Below, piece after piece: positions 12,464-22,569 of a stretch of 64,000 nucleotides of DNA. The notes under the pieces are model-generated. The model was given only the letters and a program-made list of their open reading frames with translations. It did not search any database and was not told where the DNA came from. The stretch is from assembly GCA_013399855.1 (NCBI GenBank), contig VXAY01003830.1:238900-302899 (forward strand), read 5' to 3'. Source of the DNA: Oxyruncus cristatus. Lineage: Eukaryota; Chordata; Aves; Passeriformes; Cotingidae. Position numbers and translations under genes: made by a program. Every line of letters begins with the position of its first letter. The first letter of the stretch is position 1.

Positions 12464-12575
12464 GTCAATCAATAGATTTTGAACAGTTTGCATCACTTCT
12501 GAAAATAAGTCCCTTTTGAATCTCTCAAAAAATAAATTTGTACACCTGAATTCAGTACACATTACTTCAGTTTGC
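12464..12575 (-). CDS. Candidate internal coding exon, 112 nt, unknown protein
   Basis: Minus strand: TTTTATTTCTAAG/GCAAACTG acceptor (AG at 12577-12576) and GAC/GTGAGT donor (12463-12458). One frame is open, starting with a split codon and then QTEVMCTEFRCTNLFFER, finishing NLLID in phase 0. It therefore joins in frame to 6910-7338. The sequence FFERFKRDLFSEVMQTVQNLL could form an amphipathic helix. Length (112 nt) is typical for a vertebrate internal exon. Family unknown. The plus-strand candidate at 12654-12715 lies only 80 bases away, so at least one of the two is probably spurious. Confidence 0.25.
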
Positions 12576-12653
12576 CTTAGAAATAAAATCAGAGACTCAT
12601 TTATTTGCTGATGTTTGGTATGCTGTCAGAGATAGTGTTTACTTTCTAAGCAG

Positions 12654-12715
12654 CTAAGTTGTGTTCTCCTTTACAATCAAAAACATTCAGAAATAATTTT
12701 TAACTTCTTAGAAAG
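12654..12715 (+). CDS. Weak candidate exon, plus-strand chain
   Basis: TTTACTTTCTAAGCAG precedes 62 bases ending TTAGAAAG/GTAAGT. One frame is open (LSCVLLYNQKHSEIIFNFLE plus two bases); it starts in phase 0 as required after 10648 and leaves two bases for 15028. Two tandem AGs (CTAAG and CAG) offer acceptors three bases apart. Strong donor, ordinary acceptor, unremarkable peptide. Confidence 0.16.
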
Positions 12716-13683
12716 GTAAGTTCCCCTTACAAGTAAATAAAATCCTTAGTTATGTTACCAGATGCATTTACTTCTTTATGAATCAGATCGTGCTGCTGTG
12801 TTAGAACTATCTCTCTGAAGAAAGAAGATGCACAAGTGAACATTTTCTTTAAGCTGCCTATTTAAAGGAGGATAAATACTTGGATTGTGTTCTGGAGCAG
12901 ACCCTATTATGTACTTAGCTCAGAAACACATAGTTTAAATTTGAATCGAGACCATAAAAATAATCATGCAAAAGCGTTAGTCAAGTTCTTGTTAACTACT
13001 TGCACATTTGTAGATATAGGACCTTTTGCAAAAGTTGGTACACTTTTCTGTACTATTAACATGATCTAGAATCCTATATTGAGTGGAAATAATTCTGAAG
13101 TAAATGGAATTGCATGTGTAATTGAAAATTAACTTTTCGTGCTTTGTGCCTTCTGGATTTTTTTTTTTTAATTTTTTCAAATGAACTCATTTATCTCTTT
13201 TATGATGTTTTTCATAATAAAGGAAATAAATTACGTTAAGGAATTTTTATGTAGTAGCTTGCTTCAGTTCGTTTTCGTATGTTATGTATCAGTAGGCAAG
13301 CTTATTCAATTGAATTTGATTCTTTAAGAGTTTTGGGTTTCTACTGATGACCCCAAAACAATTATCATACATGACTTTTCTAATGGTCTCCTACCTAAGA
13401 CAAGCTCAGTGATCTTTGATTTTTGTGACAACTTAATGTACTTAATTTTTTTTTTAATTATTGTGATAAATAATAGGATTGCTGCCACCGTTAATATATA
13501 TTTGTTTTCTTTTTATACAGGTCATCCTTATAGAATTTTTACCAAAGACACCAATTTTTCGACCAGATTAGCGTTTGATTTATTTATAGAGACTTATTCA
13601 AGTATGTTGTCTTTCCAATGGTGCCTTGCTTGGTGCTCTCCTGGTAGTGACATAGCATTGGTTCTACCGAGTCTTGTGGTGTT

Positions 13684-13744
13684 TTCATTCTTTTTTGTTT
13701 TGTTTTGTTGGTTGTTTTTTGGTTTTGTTTTTTGGGTTTTTTTA
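13684..13744 (+). repeat. G/T-rich low-complexity tract
   Basis: Runs of T broken by GG and G, of the GTTTTGG type often seen in bird genomes. The 60-112 codon ORFs through here are by-products of the composition, not genes. Confidence 0.7.
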
Positions 13745-13873
13745 TAAGAACATGTTCTAAGTGCATTTAGTCAAACTCTGCTAATTTCACACATGTTAAT
13801 TAATTACTACTTAAGTTATTTTTACTTTTGCTACTTCTGTTTATTAATGTATCTTTATTTTCGAAGAGTCTTT

Positions 13874-13909
13874 TATATGTGTGTGCGCGTGTGTGTACAT
13901 ATATATATA
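13874..13909. repeat. Compound (TG)n(TA)n microsatellite
   Basis: Alternating TATGTGTGTGCGCGTGTGTG passes into TACATATATATATA. It is a purine-pyrimidine alternating tract, possibly polymorphic. Confidence 0.8.
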
Positions 13910-15027
13910 ACCATAAATACACAGCTGAAAATTATATTCAAGTGAACAGGTATTTTTTTATCCCAATATGACACAACTGATTGACTGTACATTGTGTAAG
14001 TCCTTTTAGTTATTCATTTACATGCTGAAGTTCTTTCTAAGATACTCCTAAACTTCTGTCAGTGACTAGTCAATTGTAAATATTTTTATTTCTTTTTGGG
14101 ATATTGGCTAGTCTCTTCTAGCAAAAGGAGATAAAGTTCTTTTTGAAACTGTGCTTTTTGGAACCCAAATGCCATTGCATTAGTAGAAATCCGTGTGCTT
14201 TTCATGAAGTCCTGTCAGCTGGTTCTGAAAAAGTTTGGCTTTAAAAGTTAAAAAGAAGCAGCAAGATGGAATTATTTTACTTGGATTAGAAGACTCGCTG
14301 AAAGAATTGCATGCATCTGGTTAGTAGAACTCAAGATCACAAAAATATATTAGTATTGCATTTTATAATGTAGGTGTTTTAATTCAGTCTAATGCTATGT
14401 GTCAGCTTTATTCCTCCTGTTTACCAGATCCTGTACACAGGGGTGCAGAAGGACTTGTTTTAGTAAAACTTATTGTCCAAGAGGACCTTTCAGGGGTTTT
14501 TAGTTTATTTTAAAACTACATAGGCAGAAAAAGTTATTGAAGTATTCTTGAACAGTAGAGTTCCAGATGCAAAGGCCATTTAATAATCAAAGCAGGGTAC
14601 ACTGGGCAACAGTGGAATTTTAAATGTGTTAGACATTTATTGCACCCTTTTCTTTTGCTCATTTTGGTTTACAAAGCTTATTTTCTGTGCAAGTGTAAGA
14701 CTTTTTTTGACTGGATTATATAATGTATGCTTGGGTCAGGCTGATTGTATTTTGTTTCTTATGCTTATACCTTAGTTGTACATATCTTCACAGTAGGTTT
14801 TGTGTTTTTTTGATTGCAATTCTCATATTTTAAAATTTGCTCTAGATACATAAGATTACTGTACATGAACACTGATATAAGTTAAGAACATGTTCCTTGT
14901 ACACTTGTGGTAGCAAGCAATAATGTGAATATATGAAAAAACAGATATACTCTGCTTAATATTTGTATGAATGAAAAGTTGATACCACTACAAGAATAGT
15001 CCTCTCTTTTTAATCTTTTAAATACAG
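13910..15027. other. AT-rich non-coding stretch
   Basis: No convincing exon, RNA gene or interspersed repeat seen. Only short pseudo-exon-like fragments with weak acceptors occur. Confidence 0.4.
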
Positions 15028-15094
15028 GTACCTTGATGCTGTGAACTATTTTTCTATGTCTTCAAGATATTTATTCTCTGTAAAATATTCTCTA
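15028..15094 (+). CDS. Candidate 67-nt exon, plus-strand chain
   Basis: The acceptor CTCTTTTTAATCTTTTAAATACAG is strong and the donor TCTCTA/GTGAGTATT is good. After one base, 22 codons are open (YLDAVNYFSMSSRYLFSVKY and two more), ending in phase 0. The incoming split codon matches 12654-12715 and the outgoing phase matches 19113. Aromatic- and serine-rich peptide of unknown kind. It could be a chance pseudo-exon. Confidence 0.2.
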
Positions 15095-15745
15095 GTGAGT
15101 ATTATATTCCTGAATTGTTCATAGTAGGAGTGGTCTAGACAGTTTTAAGTTTTCTTAAATCTAAGCCTTCTGTATCTGTTCCCAAAACTTGTCCTTTGCT
15201 CAGCTTTCATCTGTGGATTCCTGCTGTTCAGTTTGAAAATAGCTCAGCTATGCTTTTTGTACAAGGCTACAAGTGTGTTTCTTTGACATGACAGAACATG
15301 ATTTTTAATTAACAAATCTCAACTTTGTGCTTCCTCAGTCTTCTGGGTGCCACAATGGTTTCTCCCCAAAGTAACTGTTTATAATTCTCTAAAAATCAAT
15401 TTCAGCCTCTTCTTTAGTACGGATCTGAGTCTGCAACACTCCTCCTCTTGCCCAGAAGTATTATTTATAACCTCAAACTAGTTTTCAGCCTGCAAGGGTG
15501 ACCAGGAATATAACATTGATGGCTGCTGAGACTGGGGAGGTTGGAGGTCCAGAGGAGAGATTGAAGTTGAACAGAGGTCATAACTGGTGATAAATCCTGA
15601 TGACCAGAAATATATATTGATTTCTTTAAGTGTCCATTTTTAATAAAATTAATATTGAATCATATGAAGTCTAGATTTGATCAAGTTTTTTCAATGGACT
15701 GTACAGATAATTTGTGTCATGGATACAGTTTTCCACTGGTGTGGA

Positions 15746-15780
15746 AACCTATCCTTCCACACAGTGTGGAGGGATAGGTT
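15746..15780. repeat. Short inverted repeat, 16-bp arms
   Basis: Left arm AACCTATCCTTCCACA (15746-15761) and right arm TGTGGAGGGATAGGTT (15765-15780) are complementary except for one position, which would be a G-U pair in RNA. The loop is three bases. A second small stem (CCAC...GTGG) lies just to the left. It could form a tight cruciform or RNA hairpin. The loop is too small and the arms too short for a typical miRNA precursor. Confidence 0.6.
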
Positions 15781-16693
15781 GGATAGGGCTTGTGATACAT
15801 TATTAGTAGCGCCACAATTCAGCGTGAGCTATTTGCCTTAGTTTACTACCCAAACTTTCCATGCTACATCCTGTGACACCACAGATACCTTGCCAGCAGC
15901 ACCCAAACCCACTGACAGTAAAGCTACTTTGGGCACAATGTATGCTGAAACCAGAGCAGTGAATGGAGTGTGGCTTAGGGGTTTACAAAAAATATTTCAT
16001 TAGTAAAGCTTCCACAGAAGTGGTAGTGCTGGTTAAGACCTTGCCTACTTTTAGGTGCATCAGCAGTCATGGGCTTGGTTAGCAGGCATTTCTGTATTTT
16101 AACTATGACTTTCTCTTACAGAACTCTGGTACAGAGGTCCAAAGTACAGCTTGGAGCAATTAAAAAGTTAAATCCCTTAGTAAGGAGGCCAGACTAATTC
16201 TCTCTAAAAGTATTTCTGATATTTTAATAAAATAGGGCCTCTGACTTAAAATACAATCAGGAAACTTGAGAAACTGTATATATAGAAAGATGAGTTTTAT
16301 CTCAGAGATGTTACTCCCCTGAAGAGGTAGTACACTCACCAAGTAAGAATGTTATAAAATATTTTCATACAATCCCTTTCAATTTATTAATTACAGTGAT
16401 GGAAATTGAACATGGCAAGAACTTTAATCAACTATTTAATGCCTGCGGCAGTTGTCAGGATTTTCCTTTGATGTCGCTTCTGAAATACTAAATCTATTTA
16501 CTTTATGTGCTAGTGAGAAGACATACATTACCTTTTTTGTCTACTTGGCAAAGAAAGAAGTCGTACAGTTTGAACAGACCAGAAGCTGTAGTAGGACTTC
16601 CAGGACACGGCCTACACTTTGCTAAAATAAACATTACATTGTACTAACTTGTTCAGCTTCTTGCAATTCAGCAATTCTTACCAATAATCTTAC

Positions 16694-16729
16694 CTATTTG
16701 AAGTTTGCTTTAACAGTGAGAGTTGGGTA
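16694..16729 (-). CDS. Candidate 36-nt exon, possible upstream part of the minus-strand chain
   Basis: Minus strand: ATCAATTCAG/TACCC acceptor and AAATAG/GTAAGA donor enclose 36 bases. The frame that starts after one base is open (TQLSLLKQTSN) and leaves two bases hanging, exactly what 12464-12575 needs. A block this short proves little by itself. It sits in a homeodomain-site-rich stretch that could equally be regulatory DNA. Confidence 0.12.
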   Translation of the reverse strand, partial: YPTLTVKANFK

Positions 16730-17099
16730 CTGAATTGATATTAATCATTTAGCAAATGATGTTCATTATGCTTATTTCACCTTTAGCCTGAAAAACTAAT
16801 GGTGAAGGCATCAGAGACTCCCTGTGAAAGCTAATAATTATTTTTAAATATAGTGGCCTTCAACTGGTGAATAAAGATTTCTTTCTGTAGTATAATAGAA
16901 ATAAATTCTTTTTAATCTTTTAGTGATACATAGAAATAAGTCCTGAAGGCGAAGGTCTCTCTGTCTGACTCTACATGAATAATTCTGTAGAGGTCATCTA
17001 TTGTTAAATAGCTGTGATTTGAACTTTATACCGGCATTGGCAAATTTTACCAGAAATGAAAATGTTTATGGAGATAGGCTACAGGAAGTCAAGTAAATT

Positions 17100-18230
17100 T
17101 TTTTGTAATAGCTCAGTAAGAGTAATTTTAATAAACTATTTATGCAAATCTAAAATTTCCCAATATCCAAATATCCAAAATTATACTTAAACTCAAGTAG
17201 AATAGATTTTAAAAACTTTTTACAGTACTTAGATGTAAATTATAATCTCTAAACCAATTTTTTAAATTATATTTTTTTGTTACTCTTAAGACCATGGTGT
17301 TTAAATGCTCTGTCTCTCATATGTAGACTTACTTAAAAGTCAGATTTCATTTTTTTTTTTTCTCAAAGTCATTATCTAGCCCTGAAGACTGTAGCGAAGA
17401 GTTTTAAAATGCAATTTGAAACTGCTTACAAGCCAGAAGGAAAGGAAAAAGAACTTTTCTGTATTCCTTTCCCTCCATCGCCCACCCCTAAGTCTTAGTT
17501 TTAAATTGGTCCCCTTGTTTTGGAGCCTAGCTTATGGTTTTTGAGCAGCTGGCAAAAATGCAAATTGTCCACCAAAAAAACCCGTTTGAATTCTGAACAG
17601 TTTAAAGAGATCACTTTAATTAAAGAGTCAAAAGATATGTTAAGCAAAGAAAATCCCTGGTTTTTTTAAGTTCTCCCAGCACTGCTATTGAGTAATTAAA
17701 AGAAGGATCATGATGACCCTACATTAGGTCAAAATCCAGATGATTTTGTGTAAAGGAAATACTCAATTAGAGAGGTCTCAGAGCCCCAAATGTCTTGGAT
17801 TCCGAGTAGCAATTTATTAAGAGTAAGTGGCGCTGGCTAGTTTTGTATCCATGACTAAAATCATTTATGTTGCTCTTCAGCAACCTTGCTTACGAAAAGA
17901 GAGCATTTCAGAAGTAAGATCTGTATTCATCACTGCTAATTTGCTGTAATTTCTGTGCTTTTCCCTAAAGCCACATTGCATTTCCATCACAAACAGCTAA
18001 GTGTATGATCGTTATAATGCCTTTAATAGCCATATTGTAGGTAGAAATATTAACTTCTCAGGGACTAATAGGAAATATGAAAATGGAGTTAATGAGCTGA
18101 ATGCCTGTCTGCATGAAGGCTTACTTTGCAAACATCACTCTAGAAACCTGATTGTAATATGCATGACCATTATGAATGTTATCAATATACAGTTATGAGA
18201 GCTTATTTTACCCTGTATTATTAGGCTGCT
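17100..18230. promoter_or_regulatory. Possible conserved non-coding element / enhancer
   Basis: Another repeat-free block with two perfect octamers ATGCAAAT (17142-17149 and 17558-17565), a 12-bp palindrome CTTTAATTAAAG at 17614-17625, and many ATTA/TAAT cores. It has only short ORFs; plus 18001-18198 is open for 65 codons but has no splice support. By content it resembles a developmental enhancer near a transcription-factor gene. Confidence is limited because no alignment is available. Confidence 0.28.
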
Positions 18231-19112
18231 GAATGTCAAAGTATGTTGGATAAGGATAAATGAAGGTTTTTTTCTGATTTCGATGGAGTGATTATTTCTA
18301 ATGGTGCTACCTTCTTAATTCCTGTGTTTATTCTTTGTAAAGATCTCTGTGAATAGGCTGGGTGAAACAGGGGATACTGATGTAATGAGAAAGTAGTATC
18401 GTTATTCTTAAGGAAGAGGAAAAACTTGAAGGGGAGAAGTATTATAGAAGCAAAAAAAATTCACTGCTGGAAACATGCTTTTATTCATTAGTTACAGATA
18501 TTCATTTGTGTGATTTTGTTGGTTACAGAACTTTTCAATTCATTATTTTTTGAACTTTCATCTTTTTGCGCACTGATGTTTCAGTCAGTGTGAGCTGAAT
18601 TAGAGACTATTTTTTAAAATTTAAAAACTCCTGAAATCCTTGCATGAAACTTCATATGTTGACACTTGTGCTGGTGTATGTATTTCGACCACATGACACC
18701 TGGGTAATGTAAATCCTTTATAAACCGTTTTACTGTTTTCATGGAAGTTGTCCTTTTAAAAAACAATATTGCTTTGTTTAGCTCATTAATATTTAATTAA
18801 GATTTATTTTCTTGAAAAAAGATTCATAAATGCTTGGCTCCTCAGAATACAACAGACCTTTATAGGAACAATTTAGTGAGGCAAAAGATGAAACATAGGA
18901 ATTAGGAGAAGCAACACCCAAAAGCTTGAGTTTGGAGATTAGGTTTGGAGTTTTCTCAGTATGATGGAAAATAGTTTTGAACTCAATGAAACGGTATTGA
19001 ATAAAGCAAGTTAAGTAAAAGCTAGCAGATCATTTCAGTAATTACGTAGACTGTGTTAACTTCTATTTTTTTTATTTTAATAAGTGTGTTATTTATTTTG
19101 GTTTTGCTCTAG

Positions 19113-19155
19113 TTGATAGACAATTCTGCAATTATACAGAATAATAATGCAGAAG
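19113..19155 (+). CDS. Candidate 43-nt exon, or start of a terminal exon to 19220
   Basis: TTTTGGTTTTGCTCTAG is a good acceptor. Phase 0 reads LIDNSAIIQNNNAE and reaches GAAG/GTAAGC at 19155. If that donor is not used, the same frame stays open through KLPSKLSVSSFEIARPKQNC to a TGA at 19218-19220, so the block could be a last coding exon. Only phase 0 is open throughout. Unknown family; both readings are speculative. Confidence 0.22.
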
Positions 19156-19229
19156 GTAAGCTTCCTTCTAAACTCAGTGTCTCTTCATTTGAAATAGCCA
19201 GACCAAAACAGAATTGCTGATGAGAGCTG

Positions 19230-21090
19230 CGCAGTAAGTGCAGAACAGCCTTTTCCTAAGCTGGAGCCTATAATGCATGGCTAATTGTTTCCAAAGAAAA
19301 TTCTTGACTTGTCCAGACAGCTCCTGTCATGTGACAGGATATCTAAGGCCCACAGGTAGGATCCATTTAGTACAATTTAAGTTCAGGTGAGTAAGAGAGA
19401 CTTTTGTAGTTAGTTGTAGCTTTTATGGAGAAGGGAACTATTGACAAATACTCGCTTTTCGAAGGCAAATAGTAGATTCTAAGATGTTTATTGAAACATG
19501 CTTTTTTGTTGCTGTTTTCTCCTAATTTATATCTTCTTCACTGAAAGTTACTTTGCCTTGTTGAAAACAAGACTCAGTAGTCAGCTGAAGATTTTTCTTG
19601 TGTTTTTTTTACAGTGTTTTAGGTTTGTGAATCCATTTTTTAAGTCACATTTAGAATTTTTTCATAGTCAGATATCCTGATGCAATATAATTGATATTTT
19701 TAGTGGATCTGTGTTTAAACTGATTTCATTGTACTGATATAAACACCTAACTCATCCACTCCAAGTGTTTATCTCTGATCCTTTTGTGCTTGCAACAGGC
19801 TTCCTGACTTGTTAGGATATGCAGTGTACCTAATGGTTAATATTGTCAATGAACAGTTTGGTTCAGTGAGATAACAAGGAATACAGAGTAGTTCCTGATT
19901 TGAAAAGTGTAACTCAGATTCTTGTTTTCATAAAAGATGAAGTATGGCAATGAGAATAGCAAACTAATTCCAAACATGAATTTGAAAGAGAATAGTAAGC
20001 TGCAAAACAGTGCCTAAATGTTGTGTGCTAAATTAGACCTGTGTAATTCATGTTGCTTTAAAAAAATTGGCAGAGAATTGCATCAGATTGTGTGCGCTTA
20101 GGAAAAACCTCTTAAACGTATAAAACCGTAATGGTAAATAAGTCACTGAAAGGATGTTGGCCTTTCAAGAGGGCAAACTTAAAACCCAGTATTCTGGAGT
20201 TAAAAATCCAGTTATGTTAAAAATCCATTTCAGGCGGAAATTATGTAAGCAATAATTTAACCTACAACTGGATATTAAAGAAGCTGCTATTTACAGAGAG
20301 ACTTGATGTTAGTTTTGCCTGTTGGACATCTCTCCTCTCATAAAGAATTTAGAAAGATAGGGTTGCTGTGATTTCTACTGTTGTAACATTCCTCTTCAGA
20401 TATTTTAAGTCTGGGTGAGAGACTGAAAGCTTACAAGCCAGTACTGTGTTCACAGGGTGCATAGCTTTGGGAGGAGAAGATAGGAATGAAAGGCCTTTTT
20501 TAAAGGCTGCACAATTGTATATATGCGTATTTAAGAGTATTTAACCATGTCTGCTAAATTACTGAAGTTAATCTATTGTTGAATTATAGAATATTATTTA
20601 ATGCATCAGCATTGTTTTTTCCTGGCTTGACCCAGAATTGGAATGGACTCCAGTATAAATTTTTTTAAAGCATTTCTTAAGTTGTATGTATTATAAACTA
20701 ATAAAATAATTGTTGACATATCTACTAAGCCTTGATGTTTTTCATCTGTTTTGTGGGGGGAGTGGTAGGGAGTAGAAGAAAAAGACAGAAAACTCTGAAA
20801 AACTCTGGCATCTCATGCAACGATCTCCTCTTATTTCCAGTTGATGGTTTTAGTCTAAATTGACAGGAGGGGGAATAGAAAACTGTTTTGGATAATTTAG
20901 GTGACAATGTAGGTGACTCTAGGACTGGAGTTACCAAATTACAAGCATTGCCTGCCTGAGGTGTTTCAAACTGGTTTTTCATCTAGTCCACATTTAGAGT
21001 TCTTCAAGCTTTTCAAGCCCTTATGATAGTAGGATTTATTATATGTACTATCATTCTGGTTGAATGGTCATGTTGAAGCTGTTTGTACGC
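19230..21090. other. Non-coding stretch left of the CpG island
   Basis: AT-rich, without recognised genes or transposons. The minus ORF at 20725-20982 (85 codons) has no splice or start context that would support it. Confidence 0.4.
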
Positions 21091-21096
21091 TTCTTT

Positions 21097-21126
21097 TATA
21101 TATATATATGTGTATATATATACACA
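21097..21126. repeat. (TA)n microsatellite
   Basis: TATATATATATATG followed by TGTATATATATACACA. The tract is nearly self-complementary. Confidence 0.8.
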
Positions 21127-21153
21127 TTAGTGCTCTCAAACAAGGTATGCTTT

Positions 21154-21230
21154 TCATCTTGTTGAGGCAGACACCACCTAATCAGAAAGGAATCAATCCC
21201 ATCGATGCAATTCACATGTTTTTAAGACAG
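21154..21230 (+). other. Weak exon-like ORF ending at GTAGGA
   Basis: After an acceptor-like TTGTTGAGGCAG the plus strand is open in phase 0 through about 21 codons (TPPNQKGINPIDAIHMFLRQ) to CAG/GTAGGA. The peptide is plausible and contains a CpG, but the donor is only fair. It lies less than 1 kb left of the CpG island. Confidence 0.12.
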
Positions 21231-21886
21231 TCAGGTAGGAAATGTTGGTTAACCTGAACCTTATGAACAAAAACTATGTGCTCTCCACGCTGCTGAGGAC
21301 AGCCTTGGTTCTCATCCTTCAGCAGTTTTTCCTTGCACGAAACATTTTACAGCTCTTTGGTTACTCTAGTGTGGAAATCTTGACACCCTCTTTATAATGT
21401 GCATGGGCATAATGTCAATAACATGGATGAGGGTGTATGTTAGACGTGCACATATCCCCAAAGTGCGGGTGGGGAGGGGTGCTCCCTCCCGGTGCTGTGA
21501 AGCATTCCGGGTGTTGTAATGCGGGCTTGCAAAGCGGTATGATACAATGTTGCTGAGCAGAAAAGCGCACGATAGATTTAATGTAGCCAATTGTGTACTT
21601 TTGAAAAAAAGAGTAACTGTTCAGTGTGAGTTAATTTTGGATTTTTTCAGCATCTCTCTTTTAGGCTTTGTGCTGCATTCTTCTGGACAAATGCGTATTC
21701 CATGTGGGCCACTGTTCTGCTAAATGCTCTCAGTTCTCCTTTTGCAATCAAGATTATGTTGCTAAGGAGATTTTGCTTTTATTGGTGCCATTGATTTGTG
21801 TTAATACGTTTTGAATACCTCTCGGTATTCTTCCGTAGACAAGGCCAAAAGAAAAACTTCCCTGAGTTTCCCGATTTACATCACAA

Positions 21887-21955
21887 ATGGAGCGGTGGTG
21901 TAATGAAGCCGATATAAAGTGGGCAGTTGAAAGGGAACCAAAGAAGGGCACTCAA
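21887..21955 (+). CDS. Short ORF at the CpG island edge, possible first coding exon
   Basis: An ATG at 21887 opens 23 codons (MERWCNEADIKWAVEREPKK and three more) to CAA/GTGAGA, a usable donor, phase 0. G at +4 is favourable but C at -3 is not. It lies just before the GC-rich core, where a plus-strand first exon might be expected. The frame also continues into the gap, so its extent is unknown. No family recognised. Confidence 0.17.
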
Positions 21956-21959
21956 GTGA

Positions 21960-22400
21960 GAAATGAAGAAATGTGCCGAGAGCGGTCTGCGGGCCGCCTC
22001 CGGCCCAGCTGCGGGAGCGGGAGCGGGCCGGGCCCGGCGCCGGGGCAGGGGGACAGCCCGCGCCTCCGGCCGCCCGGACCACCCACTNNNNNNNNNNNNN
22101 NNNNNNNNNNNNNNNNNNNNNNNNNNNNNNNNNNNNNNNNNNNNNNNNNNGGGAGAGCGCGCTCTGTGGAGCTGCGGGAGCGCGGCCTTGGCCTCCGCAG
22201 CCCTGCCCTTACCACCCGCCTCTGCCGTGCCCTTCGGGCCGGGCCCCTTGAGCCGCGCCCCGGCTCCCTGCGGCTTTCGGATGGGGCCCAAAGAGGCAGC
22301 GGGACCGCTTTATCGAGGCACCGCTGTGGCCGGGCTGTGCCGAGTCCGCGCTTGGCCGCGCTGGCTTTGTGGTGCCCTCGGCGAGGGCCTGGTGTGGCTG
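21960..22400. promoter_or_regulatory. CpG island, likely promoter (interrupted by gap)
   Basis: The GC content rises abruptly to a CpG-dense core (GGGCCGGGCCCGGCGCCGGG at about 22025-22044, and GC boxes after the gap) in otherwise AT-rich, CpG-poor DNA. Such islands mark vertebrate promoters. On the minus strand GCGGGTG/GTAAGGG places a possible first-exon donor at 22211-22206, compatible with a transcript running left towards the candidate minus-strand exons. On the plus strand the best donor is CAA/GTGAGA at 21956. Direction is therefore unresolved. The long ORFs across this region reflect low stop frequency in GC-rich DNA and read through Ns. Confidence 0.65.
22088..22150. other. Assembly gap (63 N)
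   Basis: A run of N inside the CpG island, the kind of GC-rich sequence that drops out of short-read assemblies. The true missing length is unknown. Confidence 0.95.
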
Positions 22401-22436
22401 TCTGGGCACTGCTTTATCCCTCCGAGCCTGCCTGCC

Positions 22437-22545
22437 CTTCAAAAACAAACCAAAAACTTCAAAAACTAAACCAACGCTCCAAAAAGCTACCCCACCAGAC
22501 AAATACGCAAAACAACCCCCAAACTGAAACAACAGTTTAAAATAA
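22437..22545 (+). repeat. C/A-rich low-complexity tract
   Basis: AAAAACAAACCAAAAAC-type sequence, the reverse complement of the GTTTTGG tracts seen elsewhere in the window. It ends in an A-rich stretch near 22545. Confidence 0.55.
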
Positions 22546-22569
22546 AAATACTGAAGAAACCCCACCCTT

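Noticed and set aside
21881..22565. Five overlapping long ORFs on both strands across the CpG island
   Set aside because: They read through the N gap and owe their length to rare stop codons in GC-rich DNA. The minus frame beginning near 22291 starts at TTG, with an in-frame stop shortly upstream and no ATG.
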